Part shown: piece by piece, positions 15,800 to 25,133 of the stretch | Layout of the letters: every line of letters begins with the position of its first letter | Position numbering within the stretch: position 1 is the first letter of the stretch | DNA from: a bacterium | GTDB taxonomy: Bacteria > Electryoneota > RPQS01 | DNA: 64,000 bases | Direction: 5' to 3' | Assembly: GCA_023382385.1 (NCBI GenBank) | Contig: JAHDVH010000001.1 | Location: 429,611-493,610, forward strand | Program-made: the position numbers and the translations under genes | Notes under the pieces: generated by a model | The model's input: only the letters and a program-made list of their open reading frames with translations | Databases searched by the model: none | What the model was told of the DNA's origin: nothing

Positions 15800-17884
15800 C
15801 TAATCCTCTTCCTGCTCTTCGACAAACTCTGCAATAATCTTATCCTGAATTTCCGGCGGCACAATTTCATAGTCCGCGAAGGCCTGCGAGTGCATGCCGC
15901 GACCCTGAGTCATTGAACGCAGCGCGGTGGAGTAACGATAGAGCTCTTTTTGCGGGACCCTAGCTTTGATGACCTGATATCGTCCTTCGCCTTCCATGCC
16001 TTGAATCTTGCCTCTTCGGCTCGACAGATCGCCCATCACATCGCCCATGAACTCTTCGGGGACACGCACGACGACATCAAAAACAGGCTCAAGCAGCAAT
16101 GGCTTGCACTTCTTAAATGCAGCTTTGAAACCTTGTCGCCCCGCGATCTTAAATGCCAGTTCTGAAGAGTCCACGTCATGATACTTGCCGTCGAACACGG
16201 TGACCTTCACATCCACGACAGGATAACCCGCAATGACTCCGCGAATCATCGTCTCTTGGATACCCTTATCGATCGCCGGGATATATTTTCCGGGAATCGC
16301 TCCGCCTACGATGGCATCGACAAATTCGTAGCCACCGCCGCGAGGCTTCGCTTCAAGTTTCAAGTTACAGACGCCAAACTGGCCGCGTCCGCCGGACTGC
16401 TTCTTGTGCTTTCCTTCGGCGTCAGCGCTTCCCCGAATTGTTTCACGATAGGGGACTTTGGGTTCAACCAACTCCGCATCGACATGAAAGCGATCCTTAA
16501 GATGCGAGAGTATGTTGGAAAGCTGCAAGTCGCCGTAGCCGCGAATGACCATTTGGCCAAGCTCAGGCATCTGCTCGACTTGAAAGCTGGGATCTTCAAT
16601 ATGCAGTTGATTAAGTCCAGTGGCGACTTTGTCTTCTTCGCCTTTCGTCTTGGGAACGACTGCCATTTCGAGCACCGGTGGCGGAAAGACTATCCTTGGC
16701 AGCTTATACCCCTTTGCCTTGTCGGACAAGGTGTCTCCGGTGTGTGTGGCCTTCAACTTCACCATCGCACCAAGATCTCCGGCGACCAGCTTGGTGGCGG
16801 GTTCGCGCATCTTCCCGTCAACGTGAAACAACTGTCCAATCTTCTCGATTTGACCGGAGTGCGTATTCAAAACTTCGCCACCCGGCTCGAGTTTACCTGC
16901 AAAAACACGCACGTAGCAGAGATCGCCAACGTGCGGTTCAGTAATCGTCTTGTATACCAGCGCACAAGTCGGCGCAGTTTCAACTTCGTGAATCTCCTCA
17001 AGCGAACCGCTCGCGTTCTCCGCAACGATTGACGTACGGTCATGTGGAGACGGCCCTTCTTTGATCAAGAACTCAAGCAGCCGACCGACTCCGATATTGC
17101 CTGTTCCTGATCCACACAGCACGGGAACAAGTTTGCCGGTCGCAAAGCCTTTGCGCAAGCCGTTGACAAACTGCTCTTCGCTCAGCTCACCCTTCTCGAA
17201 GTAGATCTCGATCAACTCGTCGTCTGCCTCGGCAGCGACTTCCATCAGTTTTGCCCGCATTTCGAGCGCGCGTTCCTTTACCTCTCCGTCCAACGGCAAT
17301 TCTTCTACCTTGCCGGACCCGTCTCGCGAGTAGCGATACATCTTCATGGTCAATCCGCTGACAATCGTATCAAAGTCCAAGCCCGGATTGAGCGGGAAGT
17401 GCACTGGTTGCACCTTCTTGCCGAATTCTTCGGTCAGCTGGTCGACGACCTCCTGATACTTCGTATGCTCTTTGTCCAACTTTGTTATAAAGAAAGCCCG
17501 CGGCAGTCCGTACTTTTCTCCCGATTCGTAAGCAACCGTATGACCAATGTCGTGTCCCGCAGTGCCGTCTACCGGCAACACAGCGATATCCACAGCACGA
17601 AGGGCGGACACAATATCCCCGATAAAATCTGCAAAGCCCGGTGCATCAACGATGTTGAAAAAATGGTCGTGATATTCACCCTGCATCAGACTGACCTGCA
17701 TGGACATCTGCCGCTCAATCTCTTCCTTTGTGTAGTCAGAGACTGTGGTTCCCGCTTCCACGCTTCCCAATCGATGAATGACCCCCATATTGAGCAACAT
17801 GGCCTCGGCCAGCATGGTCTTTCCACAATGACCGTGGCCAAACAGACCAATGTTGCGAATTTTCTCCGTACTTACCTGCGCCAC
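15800..17884 (-). CDS. EF-G-like translational GTPase (EF-G paralogue)
   Basis: A 694-residue GTPase with the EF-G domain order. P-loop GHGHCGKT is at 16-23, switch II DAPGF near 78, and the base-recognition box is TKLD instead of NKxD. Domains II-V follow, with the domain IV tip region GGRGQFGVCNLKLEA and a C-terminal domain V. It belongs to the EF-G-like subfamily present beside canonical EF-G in many bacteria, possibly acting in ribosome recycling or stress; a classic fusA would sit in the str operon with rpsL/rpsG, absent here. Start is GTG with AGGAGG 5 nt upstream. Confidence 0.85.
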   Translation of the reverse strand: MAQVSTEKIRNIGLFGHGHCGKTMLAEAMLLNMGVIHRLGSVEAGTTVSDYTKEEIERQMSMQVSLMQGEYHDHFFNIVDAPGFADFIGDIVSALRAVDIAVLPVDGTAGHDIGHTVAYESGEKYGLPRAFFITKLDKEHTKYQEVVDQLTEEFGKKVQPVHFPLNPGLDFDTIVSGLTMKMYRYSRDGSGKVEELPLDGEVKERALEMRAKLMEVAAEADDELIEIYFEKGELSEEQFVNGLRKGFATGKLVPVLCGSGTGNIGVGRLLEFLIKEGPSPHDRTSIVAENASGSLEEIHEVETAPTCALVYKTITEPHVGDLCYVRVFAGKLEPGGEVLNTHSGQIEKIGQLFHVDGKMREPATKLVAGDLGAMVKLKATHTGDTLSDKAKGYKLPRIVFPPPVLEMAVVPKTKGEEDKVATGLNQLHIEDPSFQVEQMPELGQMVIRGYGDLQLSNILSHLKDRFHVDAELVEPKVPYRETIRGSADAEGKHKKQSGGRGQFGVCNLKLEAKPRGGGYEFVDAIVGGAIPGKYIPAIDKGIQETMIRGVIAGYPVVDVKVTVFDGKYHDVDSSELAFKIAGRQGFKAAFKKCKPLLLEPVFDVVVRVPEEFMGDVMGDLSSRRGKIQGMEGEGRYQVIKARVPQKELYRYSTALRSMTQGRGMHSQAFADYEIVPPEIQDKIIAEFVEEQEED

Positions 17885-17923
17885 CGTGGCCTCCTATTCT
17901 CAGCAAAGTAAATTGTATAAATA

Positions 17924-17947
17924 ACAGGCTCCAATTACGGAGCCTGT
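17924..17947 (-). terminator. terminator after the GT2 gene
   Basis: Perfect 9-bp stem ACAGGCTCC / GGAGCCTGT with loop AATTAC, then a T/A-rich tract on the minus strand. It separates the glycosyltransferase transcript from the EF-G-like gene. Confidence 0.75.
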
Positions 17948-18009
17948 CAAGAAAATACGGTATCCAGCCAAAATAGTCAAGGGAACCGAAGTTTTTTCAG
18001 CACTTGCGT

Positions 18010-19008
18010 TTAGTCTGGAAGAACCTCCGGACGGCTTGCGATTCTTTGGAGGCACTCTCGCGTCCGCAAGCGTTCGATGACCTTCCGACAATCATCTGCC
18101 CGCTTGTGCAAACGCGCGAGGGACTTCGGCGAGATCTTGGCTAGAAGTTTACAGAATTGTATCCGTACGGTGAGGAGAACTGAAACCAATAGGACATAAG
18201 CGCGCCTTTGCGCAGAAGTTCCATGCTTGGCAAATAACAGCCACTTGCCCATGATTCGCCACCCAAGCACGGGTTCATCAGGCAACGTGTCCGTCCGGTA
18301 GCCGCTCGCAAGAGCATCATGGTGAAGAACCTGCGCCTGAGGTACAAAGCGGACCCGTAGCCCCCTCTTCCGTAAACGGATACAATAATCCACTTCTTCA
18401 TGGTAAAGGTAGAATCGCTCATCAAATCCACCCAAAGCACGAAAGTCGTTCGATCGGACGAGCATGGCCGCCCCGCTGACCGCAAGAACATCGGCGGCTC
18501 GGTTCGTTTCACGAGAACGGATCTGTTGCAGCCAAAGCCTGCACGCCCGAGGAAACAAGCGTGACTTCAATTCTGGAATCAGATTCCAAAACTCCTTGAA
18601 CAACGTGGGGGCCGCCAGCACCGAGGGTAACTTCTCTCCAGCGAAGTTCGTCAGTTGGGCACCTACCGCCGAGATGGAGCTGTCAGACTCGATTTCTTTC
18701 AACAGTCTTGCCAGCGCATTCCGTGCAACCCACGTGTCCGGGTTCAGAATAAACATGTAGTCGGAGTCTGCAACCGCGAATCCCTGATTGACCGCCTTCG
18801 CAAAGCCTGCGTTATAAGGGTTTGCAATGAGTTGAACCTCCGGGAATCGCTCCCGAATCATTTCTTCTGACCCATCTCTCGATTCGTTGTCCACAACCAC
18901 AATCGAAAGGTTGGCCTCGGAAGACACGCGCCGGAGGCTCATCAGGCACTCTGCCAGAGCTTCACGGGTGTTGTAACTAACAATGCAGACAGTTATTCGC
19001 GGCGACAT
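18010..19008 (-). CDS. family 2 glycosyltransferase, rhamnosyltransferase-like
   Basis: A 332-residue GT-A enzyme counted from the ATG at 19008, which places ITVCIVSYNTREAL at the N-terminus; a longer frame to 19044 exists but would overlap the upstream terminator. Visible motifs are VVVDNESRDGS, the DXD-like NPDTWV, and GGFDERFYLYHEEVDYCIR with the ED acceptor pair. This pattern is typical of WbbL-type rhamnosyl or related sugar transferases for cell-surface polysaccharide. The sugar and acceptor are unknown. It is monocistronic. Confidence 0.85.
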   Translation of the reverse strand: MSPRITVCIVSYNTREALAECLMSLRRVSSEANLSIVVVDNESRDGSEEMIRERFPEVQLIANPYNAGFAKAVNQGFAVADSDYMFILNPDTWVARNALARLLKEIESDSSISAVGAQLTNFAGEKLPSVLAAPTLFKEFWNLIPELKSRLFPRACRLWLQQIRSRETNRAADVLAVSGAAMLVRSNDFRALGGFDERFYLYHEEVDYCIRLRKRGLRVRFVPQAQVLHHDALASGYRTDTLPDEPVLGWRIMGKWLLFAKHGTSAQRRAYVLLVSVLLTVRIQFCKLLAKISPKSLARLHKRADDCRKVIERLRTRECLQRIASRPEVLPD

Positions 19009-19050
19009 ATGCCTCAATATACTGGAAATTCGGAAATAGGACAAGAAAAA

Positions 19051-19069
19051 AAGGCCCCAGAGGGGCCTT
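19051..19069 (-). terminator. strong rho-independent terminator of the sigma-factor operon
   Basis: On the minus strand the stem AAGGCCCC / GGGGCCTT with a 3-nt loop is followed by an uninterrupted T run. It starts 5 bp after the stop of the Spy-like gene and closes the long operon to its right. Confidence 0.92.
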
Positions 19070-19073
19070 AGCT

Positions 19074-19568
19074 CTAATACCTACCTCTACGAGGCGGTTC
19101 ATCCTCACGTTCACGCCCTCGCTCATTCATCAACTGTCTCAACCGGCGAGGCAACTCATCCAGCAAAACTGAGCATCGGGAAACTTGCTGCGGGGTCAGG
19201 AACTCCGACATGTCGCTCAGCATAGCTTCACGTTTGGTCAGGATTTCGGTCTGTAACCGTTTGTTACTTGAAATGAGCTCCTTTACTTCCTTGCTGTCCG
19301 CACTCTTGTCGGAGGACAGCACGTCCAGCCGACGGCGGGACTCTGTCAGCTGACGCTGCAGGTCATCCGTTTCGCTCCGATACTGACGGAGTCGGGGATA
19401 GAACTTCTCGGCCTGAGCCGGTGTCAGCTCAAGTTCTTCGGCAAACTTGCCAATGATGACAGTTTCCAAGCGCTCACGCTTCTCGTCAGGTGGACCACGG
19501 TGTTTCTGCGCAGACGCGGAACCGGCTACGATTGCCAAGGCTAGGAAAATGTGGAGAACCAGTTTCAT
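19074..19568 (-). CDS. periplasmic Spy/CpxP-like LTxxQ protein
   Basis: A 164-residue protein with a clear signal peptide (LHIFLALAIVAGSASA) and a helical, charged mature part. Two LTxxQ motifs, LTPAQAEKFYPRL and LTPQQVSRCSVL, are the mark of the CpxP/Spy/CnrX family of periplasmic chaperones and stress sensors. The tail is rich in Arg and Glu. It is last in the unit sigma factor - membrane protein - LTxxQ protein, 6 nt from its neighbour, so it may sense envelope stress or be a target of that sigma factor. Confidence 0.75.
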   Translation of the reverse strand: MKLVLHIFLALAIVAGSASAQKHRGPPDEKRERLETVIIGKFAEELELTPAQAEKFYPRLRQYRSETDDLQRQLTESRRRLDVLSSDKSADSKEVKELISSNKRLQTEILTKREAMLSDMSEFLTPQQVSRCSVLLDELPRRLRQLMNERGREREDEPPRRGRY

Positions 19569-19574
19569 AATTCT

Positions 19575-20048
19575 TTAAAAGAAATGGGTTTGCTGAAGTT
19601 CTGCCAGGATCAGGTTAAAGTCATCATCTTCCAGCGCAAGCAAATCATCAGTTGACAACGGATCTAATATAAACTCCGACTCCTGACCATCTTCATATAC
19701 AATGGTGGACAAGTCAAGATAAACTGCCAAATCTTGGGAACTTATACCAGCATCAGCAGCTGCCTCAATCATAGACGTTAGATCGGCACTTTCAAGCGGA
19801 AGCCCGATCCCTTCGTTGAATCGTCCGGGCAGCCAAACTGCGACAATCAAGCACAACGAGCATGCGGTGATAAGGGCTAACTTGGGACGAGATAGCCAAG
19901 CTTTGGATGGGTTTCCGTGCGTGGCCAATCGCGAGCGCAAGGCAACAAGAAACTCACCATCGCCGCTCTTCGGTGGTCCCCAAAGTGCGCGTTCGACAGG
20001 CAGACTCAGCGAACTATTGGCTGTGCTATCTTGTGCTCTGGATGTCAT
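19575..20048 (-). CDS. probable membrane anti-sigma factor
   Basis: A 157-residue protein with one transmembrane segment near residues 56-72 (LALITACSLCLIVAVWL), a cytoplasmic N-terminal half and an acidic extracytoplasmic half ending in LLALEDDDFNLILAELQQ. It lies directly after an ECF sigma gene and before an LTxxQ gene. Position and topology suggest it holds the sigma factor inactive. The zinc-binding HxxxCxxC of ZAS anti-sigma proteins is absent, so the call rests on context. Confidence 0.55.
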   Translation of the reverse strand: MTSRAQDSTANSSLSLPVERALWGPPKSGDGEFLVALRSRLATHGNPSKAWLSRPKLALITACSLCLIVAVWLPGRFNEGIGLPLESADLTSMIEAAADAGISSQDLAVYLDLSTIVYEDGQESEFILDPLSTDDLLALEDDDFNLILAELQQTHFF

Positions 20049-20092
20049 TTTGAATCAGGTTCAAATGATATATATTCCCGAAATGCGGGGGT

Positions 20093-20662
20093 TTACTCAT
20101 CATCTCCTCGCACGTATGGACCCAATTGGTCTCTCAGTTTCTTGATCGCCTGATGGTAGTTTGCCTTGATAGTTCCAATGTCGCGATCCATGATCTCGGC
20201 AATCTCAGCATGCGACAATTCTCGGAAATACCTCAGGATAAATACTGCGCGCTGCTTGTCCGGAAGCTTCATAATTGCTCCCCTTGCCCGCTGCATGAAT
20301 TCGGCCTGCTCGACTGAAGCATCAGTCTCGTCGGGAGCCGGAAGCACCATTTCGTCACTATCCAGCCTGAAGAACGATCGAACCTTTCTTGCCCGCAAGC
20401 GATTCAAACTCAAGTTGACAGCAATGCGGTAAAGCCACGTGTAGAACGAAGAACCTGCCCGGAACGTCGCAAGGTTTTCGTACGCCTTGACGAAGGCATC
20501 TTGCGTCAAGTCTTCGGCTTCGTCCCGATCTCCGACCAAACCGATAATTGTATGATAAACAGACAATCGGTGTCGCAATACGAGGATGTTAAAAGCCGAC
20601 TCATTACCAGTTTGCGCAGCTTGGACGAGCTGCACATCATCTTTCTCGTCCGGACCTTGCAC
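20093..20662 (-). CDS. ECF RNA polymerase sigma factor (RpoE-like)
   Basis: A 189-residue sigma-70 family protein with only regions 2 and 4. Region 2 shows DEAEDLTQDAFVKAYENL, then the DNA-melting helix FYTWLYRIAVNLSLNRLR. Region 4 shows LPDKQRAVFILRYFRELSHA, then the helix-turn-helix EIAEIMDRDIGTIKANYHQA. It should direct transcription of an envelope-related regulon and is likely controlled by the membrane protein encoded next. It is 39 nt after the PorV gene. Confidence 0.92.
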   Translation of the reverse strand: MQGPDEKDDVQLVQAAQTGNESAFNILVLRHRLSVYHTIIGLVGDRDEAEDLTQDAFVKAYENLATFRAGSSFYTWLYRIAVNLSLNRLRARKVRSFFRLDSDEMVLPAPDETDASVEQAEFMQRARGAIMKLPDKQRAVFILRYFRELSHAEIAEIMDRDIGTIKANYHQAIKKLRDQLGPYVRGDDE

Positions 20663-20701
20663 ATCTACCCTTTAGACACCTGGGCAAACCAGAAGTTTAT
20701 T

Positions 20702-21631
20702 CTACAGCGAAGTCCCCACTGTGAATCGGTTTAGAAACCCGATTTCCCCGTGAGAAGTAAGAGCGTAATCAAATGACAAGTGCTTTATTTTCAATCCTAG
20801 ACCCGCAGAGAATCCAGCAAAGGTATCAGAGGAAAGACCGGTTCGCTGGTCGATGCCAATAGTCGAATAGCCGAGGCGGGCAAAGAACTGAGGAGTGAAG
20901 CTTACCTCCAATCCACCCCTTGCTTCAAGTCCGTCTTGACTGACGTATGCTCCCGTCATATTGAACTTTACGGGAAGATGTTCAAGCGGAACAGAAAATC
21001 CAAGCTCGTAACTGGTAGGCAGGTCGTCTTTTTCACTCAAAAATGCACTTGTTGCCATGCCAAGTGACTTGATTGCTGCCCCCACCGTCCAGTCATTGAA
21101 CCCCGTCTCATATTGGATTCCGAGGTCTGTCGCGATAGCGGTGGCGGCGATCCCATCAATATCCCGATACTGATACTTCAGGACCCCGCCCAACCTCACG
21201 TCTCCCCGAAAAGTATGCGCTACCGCCCCGCGAAGCTGGAAGTCAGAAGCACCAAACTCACCGCTCTGGAATCCGTTTTCATCTGCGCGGTCAAAAGACC
21301 CGTAACTCAAATAGTCTAAGCCGGCAGCCCAGATAAGCTTCTCTGAAACTCTGTTCGCGAAGGCAAGTGTGCCCTGATTTATGTCCAGCACGTGCTTGGT
21401 GAAGCTTGCGGCCGCGCTTCTGCCCTCCAAGACAGCTAAGCCCGCCGGATTCGTCTGCAGTGCCGACAAGTCACCAGCCATGGCAACTCCACTACCAGCA
21501 AGAGCCGAAGACCTGGCAAACCCATCAGTCCTGAACAGCTCATAACCCGTTGTCCCTGTCCCAGCGTAGGCTCTGATTGCGCTTAACAAGACCATGACGG
21601 TTAAGATGAATATGCGCACTCGCTTCTCCAT
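20702..21631 (-). CDS. PorV/PorQ family outer-membrane protein
   Basis: A 309-residue predicted beta-barrel with a signal peptide (IFILTVMVLLSAIRAYA). The mature start, FARSSALAGSGVAMAGDLSA then LQTNPAGLA, is the conserved N-terminal signature of the PorV/PorQ (LptO-like) family, followed by alternating amphipathic strands. PorV shuttles T9SS cargo to the attachment complex in Bacteroidota. Its presence agrees with the five sorting-domain proteins in this window. It follows the metallopeptidase-like gene by 3 nt. Confidence 0.8.
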   Translation of the reverse strand: MEKRVRIFILTVMVLLSAIRAYAGTGTTGYELFRTDGFARSSALAGSGVAMAGDLSALQTNPAGLAVLEGRSAAASFTKHVLDINQGTLAFANRVSEKLIWAAGLDYLSYGSFDRADENGFQSGEFGASDFQLRGAVAHTFRGDVRLGGVLKYQYRDIDGIAATAIATDLGIQYETGFNDWTVGAAIKSLGMATSAFLSEKDDLPTSYELGFSVPLEHLPVKFNMTGAYVSQDGLEARGGLEVSFTPQFFARLGYSTIGIDQRTGLSSDTFAGFSAGLGLKIKHLSFDYALTSHGEIGFLNRFTVGTSL

Positions 21632-21634
21632 GAA

Positions 21635-22651
21635 TTAGTTTCCCGGCAACGGACGATCAGGCCGATTCCCCTCCTCTGGGTCCTCATCCTCCTGCCGCCT
21701 TTCCCGGACTAACGTGTAATTGACAACGTAAGGCACGTCACGCGGCACTTCAATCTCCTCTGCGAGATGTTCTCTCCGCCAACGTTCAACAGTCTTCTTG
21801 CGGCGCAAAAAGGCAACAGCGCCCGCAACCAAGACAAGAATAGCAAACAATACCGAAATCCACAACTCGCCGTCAGTCCAGAGCTTTGACCCGTAACGTT
21901 CACGCAGTAAACCAAGATGCTGACTTTCGAACTGTCCGCTGGGCATCCCGAACAACGATGCAAAGGCGTCATCAAAATTCCTGCCTGCTCTGACCTGACT
22001 AATCAAATTCGAAAGTCCGCCATCGCCGAAGCGGTTCCAAAGGTCTTCAATCGCTGCCAATGACTGGGCATAACCCTGTCGCGCGTCAGCCGCATTCATA
22101 CTCATGAGTCCCTGAATGTCCCAGAATCTCATAAGCCTTCCGGATGCCGCCGCGCGGCTCAACACCTGCAGGTCATAGAACTCCTGCTGTCCTGCCATGA
22201 ATTGCGCAAGCCCCTCATCAAACCAGCGGGGGAAGCCTGCACCCCGTACCCCAGTCTCGAGCAACAGATGCACAAACTCATGAACGGCAGTTTCCTCAAA
22301 AGGTCCACCATTGACGTTGAATCTTGGTGACTTCAGCACGGCAACCCCCTGGGCGGGATAGGCTATACCGTTAGCCCACAGCGGGCTTCCCGCGGTCACG
22401 CGCCCCCACTCTTCCGCACTTGGAGTAATCACAAATCGCACGGAGTCAGGTGCCGGCAGCTTCAACCTTTCCAGCAGAATCGGGAGCCTGCGCTCCAACT
22501 GGGAGACAAGTCTGTCTGCCAGTGCAGAATCCTCGGGACAATAGGTAACCGCGAAACGGCCATAGTCCCGCGTGAGGTAGTCTCCGGCACGTGAGGCCAG
22601 CCCGTCTCCCCATACCAGAAGGCAGCTAAGCAGTAGCAGCCGGATCAACAT
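21635..22651 (-). CDS. peptidase MA-like gluzincin, exported and membrane-anchored
   Basis: A 338-residue protein from the ATG at 22651 (a TTG precedes it in frame). It has a signal peptide, a gluzincin motif HEFVHLLLE (HExxH) at about 124-132, and the third ligand region WFDEGLAQFMAG (E in DEGLA), as in the peptidase MA-like family. One transmembrane segment lies near 265-285 (LWISVLFAILVLVAGAVAFL) with a basic cytoplasmic tail. It should be an extracytoplasmic zinc peptidase facing the periplasm. Its start overlaps priA by 26 bp. Confidence 0.8.
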   Translation of the reverse strand: MLIRLLLLSCLLVWGDGLASRAGDYLTRDYGRFAVTYCPEDSALADRLVSQLERRLPILLERLKLPAPDSVRFVITPSAEEWGRVTAGSPLWANGIAYPAQGVAVLKSPRFNVNGGPFEETAVHEFVHLLLETGVRGAGFPRWFDEGLAQFMAGQQEFYDLQVLSRAAASGRLMRFWDIQGLMSMNAADARQGYAQSLAAIEDLWNRFGDGGLSNLISQVRAGRNFDDAFASLFGMPSGQFESQHLGLLRERYGSKLWTDGELWISVLFAILVLVAGAVAFLRRKKTVERWRREHLAEEIEVPRDVPYVVNYTLVRERRQEDEDPEEGNRPDRPLPGN

Positions 22652-25133
22652 CAACTTCCCATTGCACGCGCTTGTGCTCGTTTGAGTTTCGAACTTCGGA
22701 CAAGAACTCTCTGACAGCCTGGCGGAGAACTTTGCCTGTGGGGTCAGCAGTGCGCGAGATTCGCACCAGAATCTGGTAGCGATACCGATTCTTCACTTTG
22801 ACTACCGCGCACGGCGAGGGGCCTAATAGCCCAAGTTCTCGGTTTCCTTCGAGCCGCCGCTTGCAGAACAACATCGCCCGCGCAACTTCAGATTCATCCG
22901 GCCCGATTGCCCGCAGTAGCACAAGTCTGAAGTATGGCGGAAAACCGCTCGCTTCCCTATGAACGAGTTCTTGCTGTGCAAAGCTCAGCCAATCTCCCTC
23001 CAAGGCAGTCCTGATTGCCGGATGGTCTGGCGCACGCGTTTGCAGAAGCACGCGGCCATTGGTCGAAGCCCGCCCGGCACGACCGGACAATTGCATCAAC
23101 AGGCTCGCTCCCCTCTCGCTGGCACGGAAGTCCGGATAAAACAGTTCCGTGTCCGCATCGGCAACAATTGCAAGCTCAACACCGGGGAAGTCCAGCCCCT
23201 TGGCAACCATTTGTGTCCCGACGAGCACGTCGAACTTCCCTTCTGCGAATTCGGATAAGAGTCGGTCATGCGCACCAATTCTTGCCATCGCGTCGGAATC
23301 CATGCGCGCGACTCGAACGTCCGGCAGCAACTCTGATAACTCGTCCGCCACTCGTTGTGTCCCGCTGCCACACAGCGACAGGTCATCCGCGCCGCACGCC
23401 GGACACAGAGTGGGAGCGTCGTCCTTGTGATGACAATAGTGACAGAGCAGGATCTTGCCCGGACGATGATAGGTCAGCGAGACAGAGCAGTTCGGACACT
23501 CAAACAGCTTGCCGCAATGCCTGCAGATCAGAAAAGGTGCAAACCCTCTCCGATTCTGCAAAACAACGGCCTGCTTCCCTGATGAGATGACACGTTCCAG
23601 TGAATCAATCGCTTCTCGAGAGAGCACACGGTCAGGAGTTTCAGACTCCGCTTCGCTTGCCTCCGGATCGGCAACGCCCTCAACGTCTACCTCGGGAGTT
23701 ACCGTTCGCACGAGCGGCATCTGCGAGCCTGTGACACGCTCCGGCAGAGATAGCAGGGTGAGCTTGCCCTGTTCGACAGCAGCGACACTCTCCAACGACG
23801 GTGTCGCACTGCCAAGTATCGCGACAGCGTTTGTGCTGCGGGCACGAAACAACGCGGCGTCTCTGGCGGAGTAACGAGGAGCGCCCTCAGTCTGTTTGTA
23901 GGACGCCTCGTGTTCTTCGTCAATGACTATCAAGCCGAGTCGGGGCAAGGGGCTGAAAACAGCAGAGCGCGCGCCAATGACGACCGGGTATTCACCGTTC
24001 GCGATGCCTCGCCAGAGATCATACCGCACCGCAGAGGGTTGCGCACTATGTTGAATGGCCACAGCTTCACCGAGTGCCGCCCGGAACCTGCCCCAGAGCA
24101 CGGGAGTGAGCGAAATTTCCGGCACGAGCACCAACGCCGTCTTCCCCATGGCGAGCACTTGCTTGATTGCTTCTATGTAAACTCGCGTCTTGCCCGAGCC
24201 GGTCACTCCGTAGAGCAAAAAACCGCGAAACTCCGCGGCTTCGATTGCTTTGCGCAAATGACCGAGCGCATTCTCTTGATGCAGCGTTAGAGGTGCATCC
24301 GGTTCCTCTGATAACACCGGTATCTGGTTTGGTTTCCAACGTGACAGCACCTCGACGCGCTCACACACAAACCCGCTCTTCAACAATTCATCCAATGCTT
24401 CGCGTCTCTGTCTGCTTGCCCCACGCAGAAGCTGGCGACGCGGCATACTCATTCCCGGTGCATCGCGAAGCTCCCGGAGAATCCGCTGCGCGCTGCGTGT
24501 CGAAACAAACGTCCAAAGGGAATCGTCCGCAAGACCCGCGCGAGCCAAGTCAGACAACTCGATCAGCCGCTCAATTTGGTCAGACGTACGCGGACCTCTC
24601 AGAAACGGTTTATACTCAATACGGCCGTTCTGCTTCAGCTTCCGAATCTCCTGACCGTCCGGATCAATTCCAAACCGACTCTGGATCTGTCTTGCAGTCA
24701 GCGGAGACTCTTCAAGAGCAGTCAGCAGTTCAGATATCTCCGGTGAGTAGCCAGTGTCACCGAGACCGAGCTGGGCATGCTGCTGCAGAGAAAGCGTGAA
24801 TCTGAACTGATCTTCCGCGTCGAGGCCTGCGGGCAGGGCAGCGCGCAGCGCGTCGCCCCACGTGCAAAGATAATACTCTGCAATCCACTTGGTAAACTCG
24901 AGCAGGTCTTCAGAGAATGCCGGAGCCTTATCGAGTACCTGCTCGATTGAGCGTGTCGCTTCGGCCACGGCTTGCGCGTTAACGTCCACGACAAATCCTG
25001 TGACTCGGCGCGAACGAAACGGCAAGAGAACTCTCGTGCCCCGCACGATGACAGCGGACAACTCACGCGGAACCAGATAAGAGTACTGCCCCTCGATCCC
25101 GGGGATCACGACTTGTGCCGAAGCGGCTTTCAC
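22626..25133 (-). CDS. priA: primosomal protein N', replication restart helicase
   Basis: An 835-residue superfamily 2 helicase that reloads the replisome at stalled forks. The N-terminal DNA-binding domain (3'-end recognition) covers about the first 110 residues. Walker A is GVTGSGKT at 309-316 and the DEEH box (VIDEEHEAS) at 405-408. A zinc-binding insert with four CxxC-type pairs (CRHCGKLFECPNC and LCHYC, CPACG) follows, then helicase motifs V and VI (QLSGRAGRA). All core motifs are intact. Its start overlaps the der stop by 4 bp. Confidence 0.95.
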   Translation of the reverse strand: MKAASAQVVIPGIEGQYSYLVPRELSAVIVRGTRVLLPFRSRRVTGFVVDVNAQAVAEATRSIEQVLDKAPAFSEDLLEFTKWIAEYYLCTWGDALRAALPAGLDAEDQFRFTLSLQQHAQLGLGDTGYSPEISELLTALEESPLTARQIQSRFGIDPDGQEIRKLKQNGRIEYKPFLRGPRTSDQIERLIELSDLARAGLADDSLWTFVSTRSAQRILRELRDAPGMSMPRRQLLRGASRQRREALDELLKSGFVCERVEVLSRWKPNQIPVLSEEPDAPLTLHQENALGHLRKAIEAAEFRGFLLYGVTGSGKTRVYIEAIKQVLAMGKTALVLVPEISLTPVLWGRFRAALGEAVAIQHSAQPSAVRYDLWRGIANGEYPVVIGARSAVFSPLPRLGLIVIDEEHEASYKQTEGAPRYSARDAALFRARSTNAVAILGSATPSLESVAAVEQGKLTLLSLPERVTGSQMPLVRTVTPEVDVEGVADPEASEAESETPDRVLSREAIDSLERVISSGKQAVVLQNRRGFAPFLICRHCGKLFECPNCSVSLTYHRPGKILLCHYCHHKDDAPTLCPACGADDLSLCGSGTQRVADELSELLPDVRVARMDSDAMARIGAHDRLLSEFAEGKFDVLVGTQMVAKGLDFPGVELAIVADADTELFYPDFRASERGASLLMQLSGRAGRASTNGRVLLQTRAPDHPAIRTALEGDWLSFAQQELVHREASGFPPYFRLVLLRAIGPDESEVARAMLFCKRRLEGNRELGLLGPSPCAVVKVKNRYRYQILVRISRTADPTGKVLRQAVREFLSEVRNSNEHKRVQWEVDVDPAATA

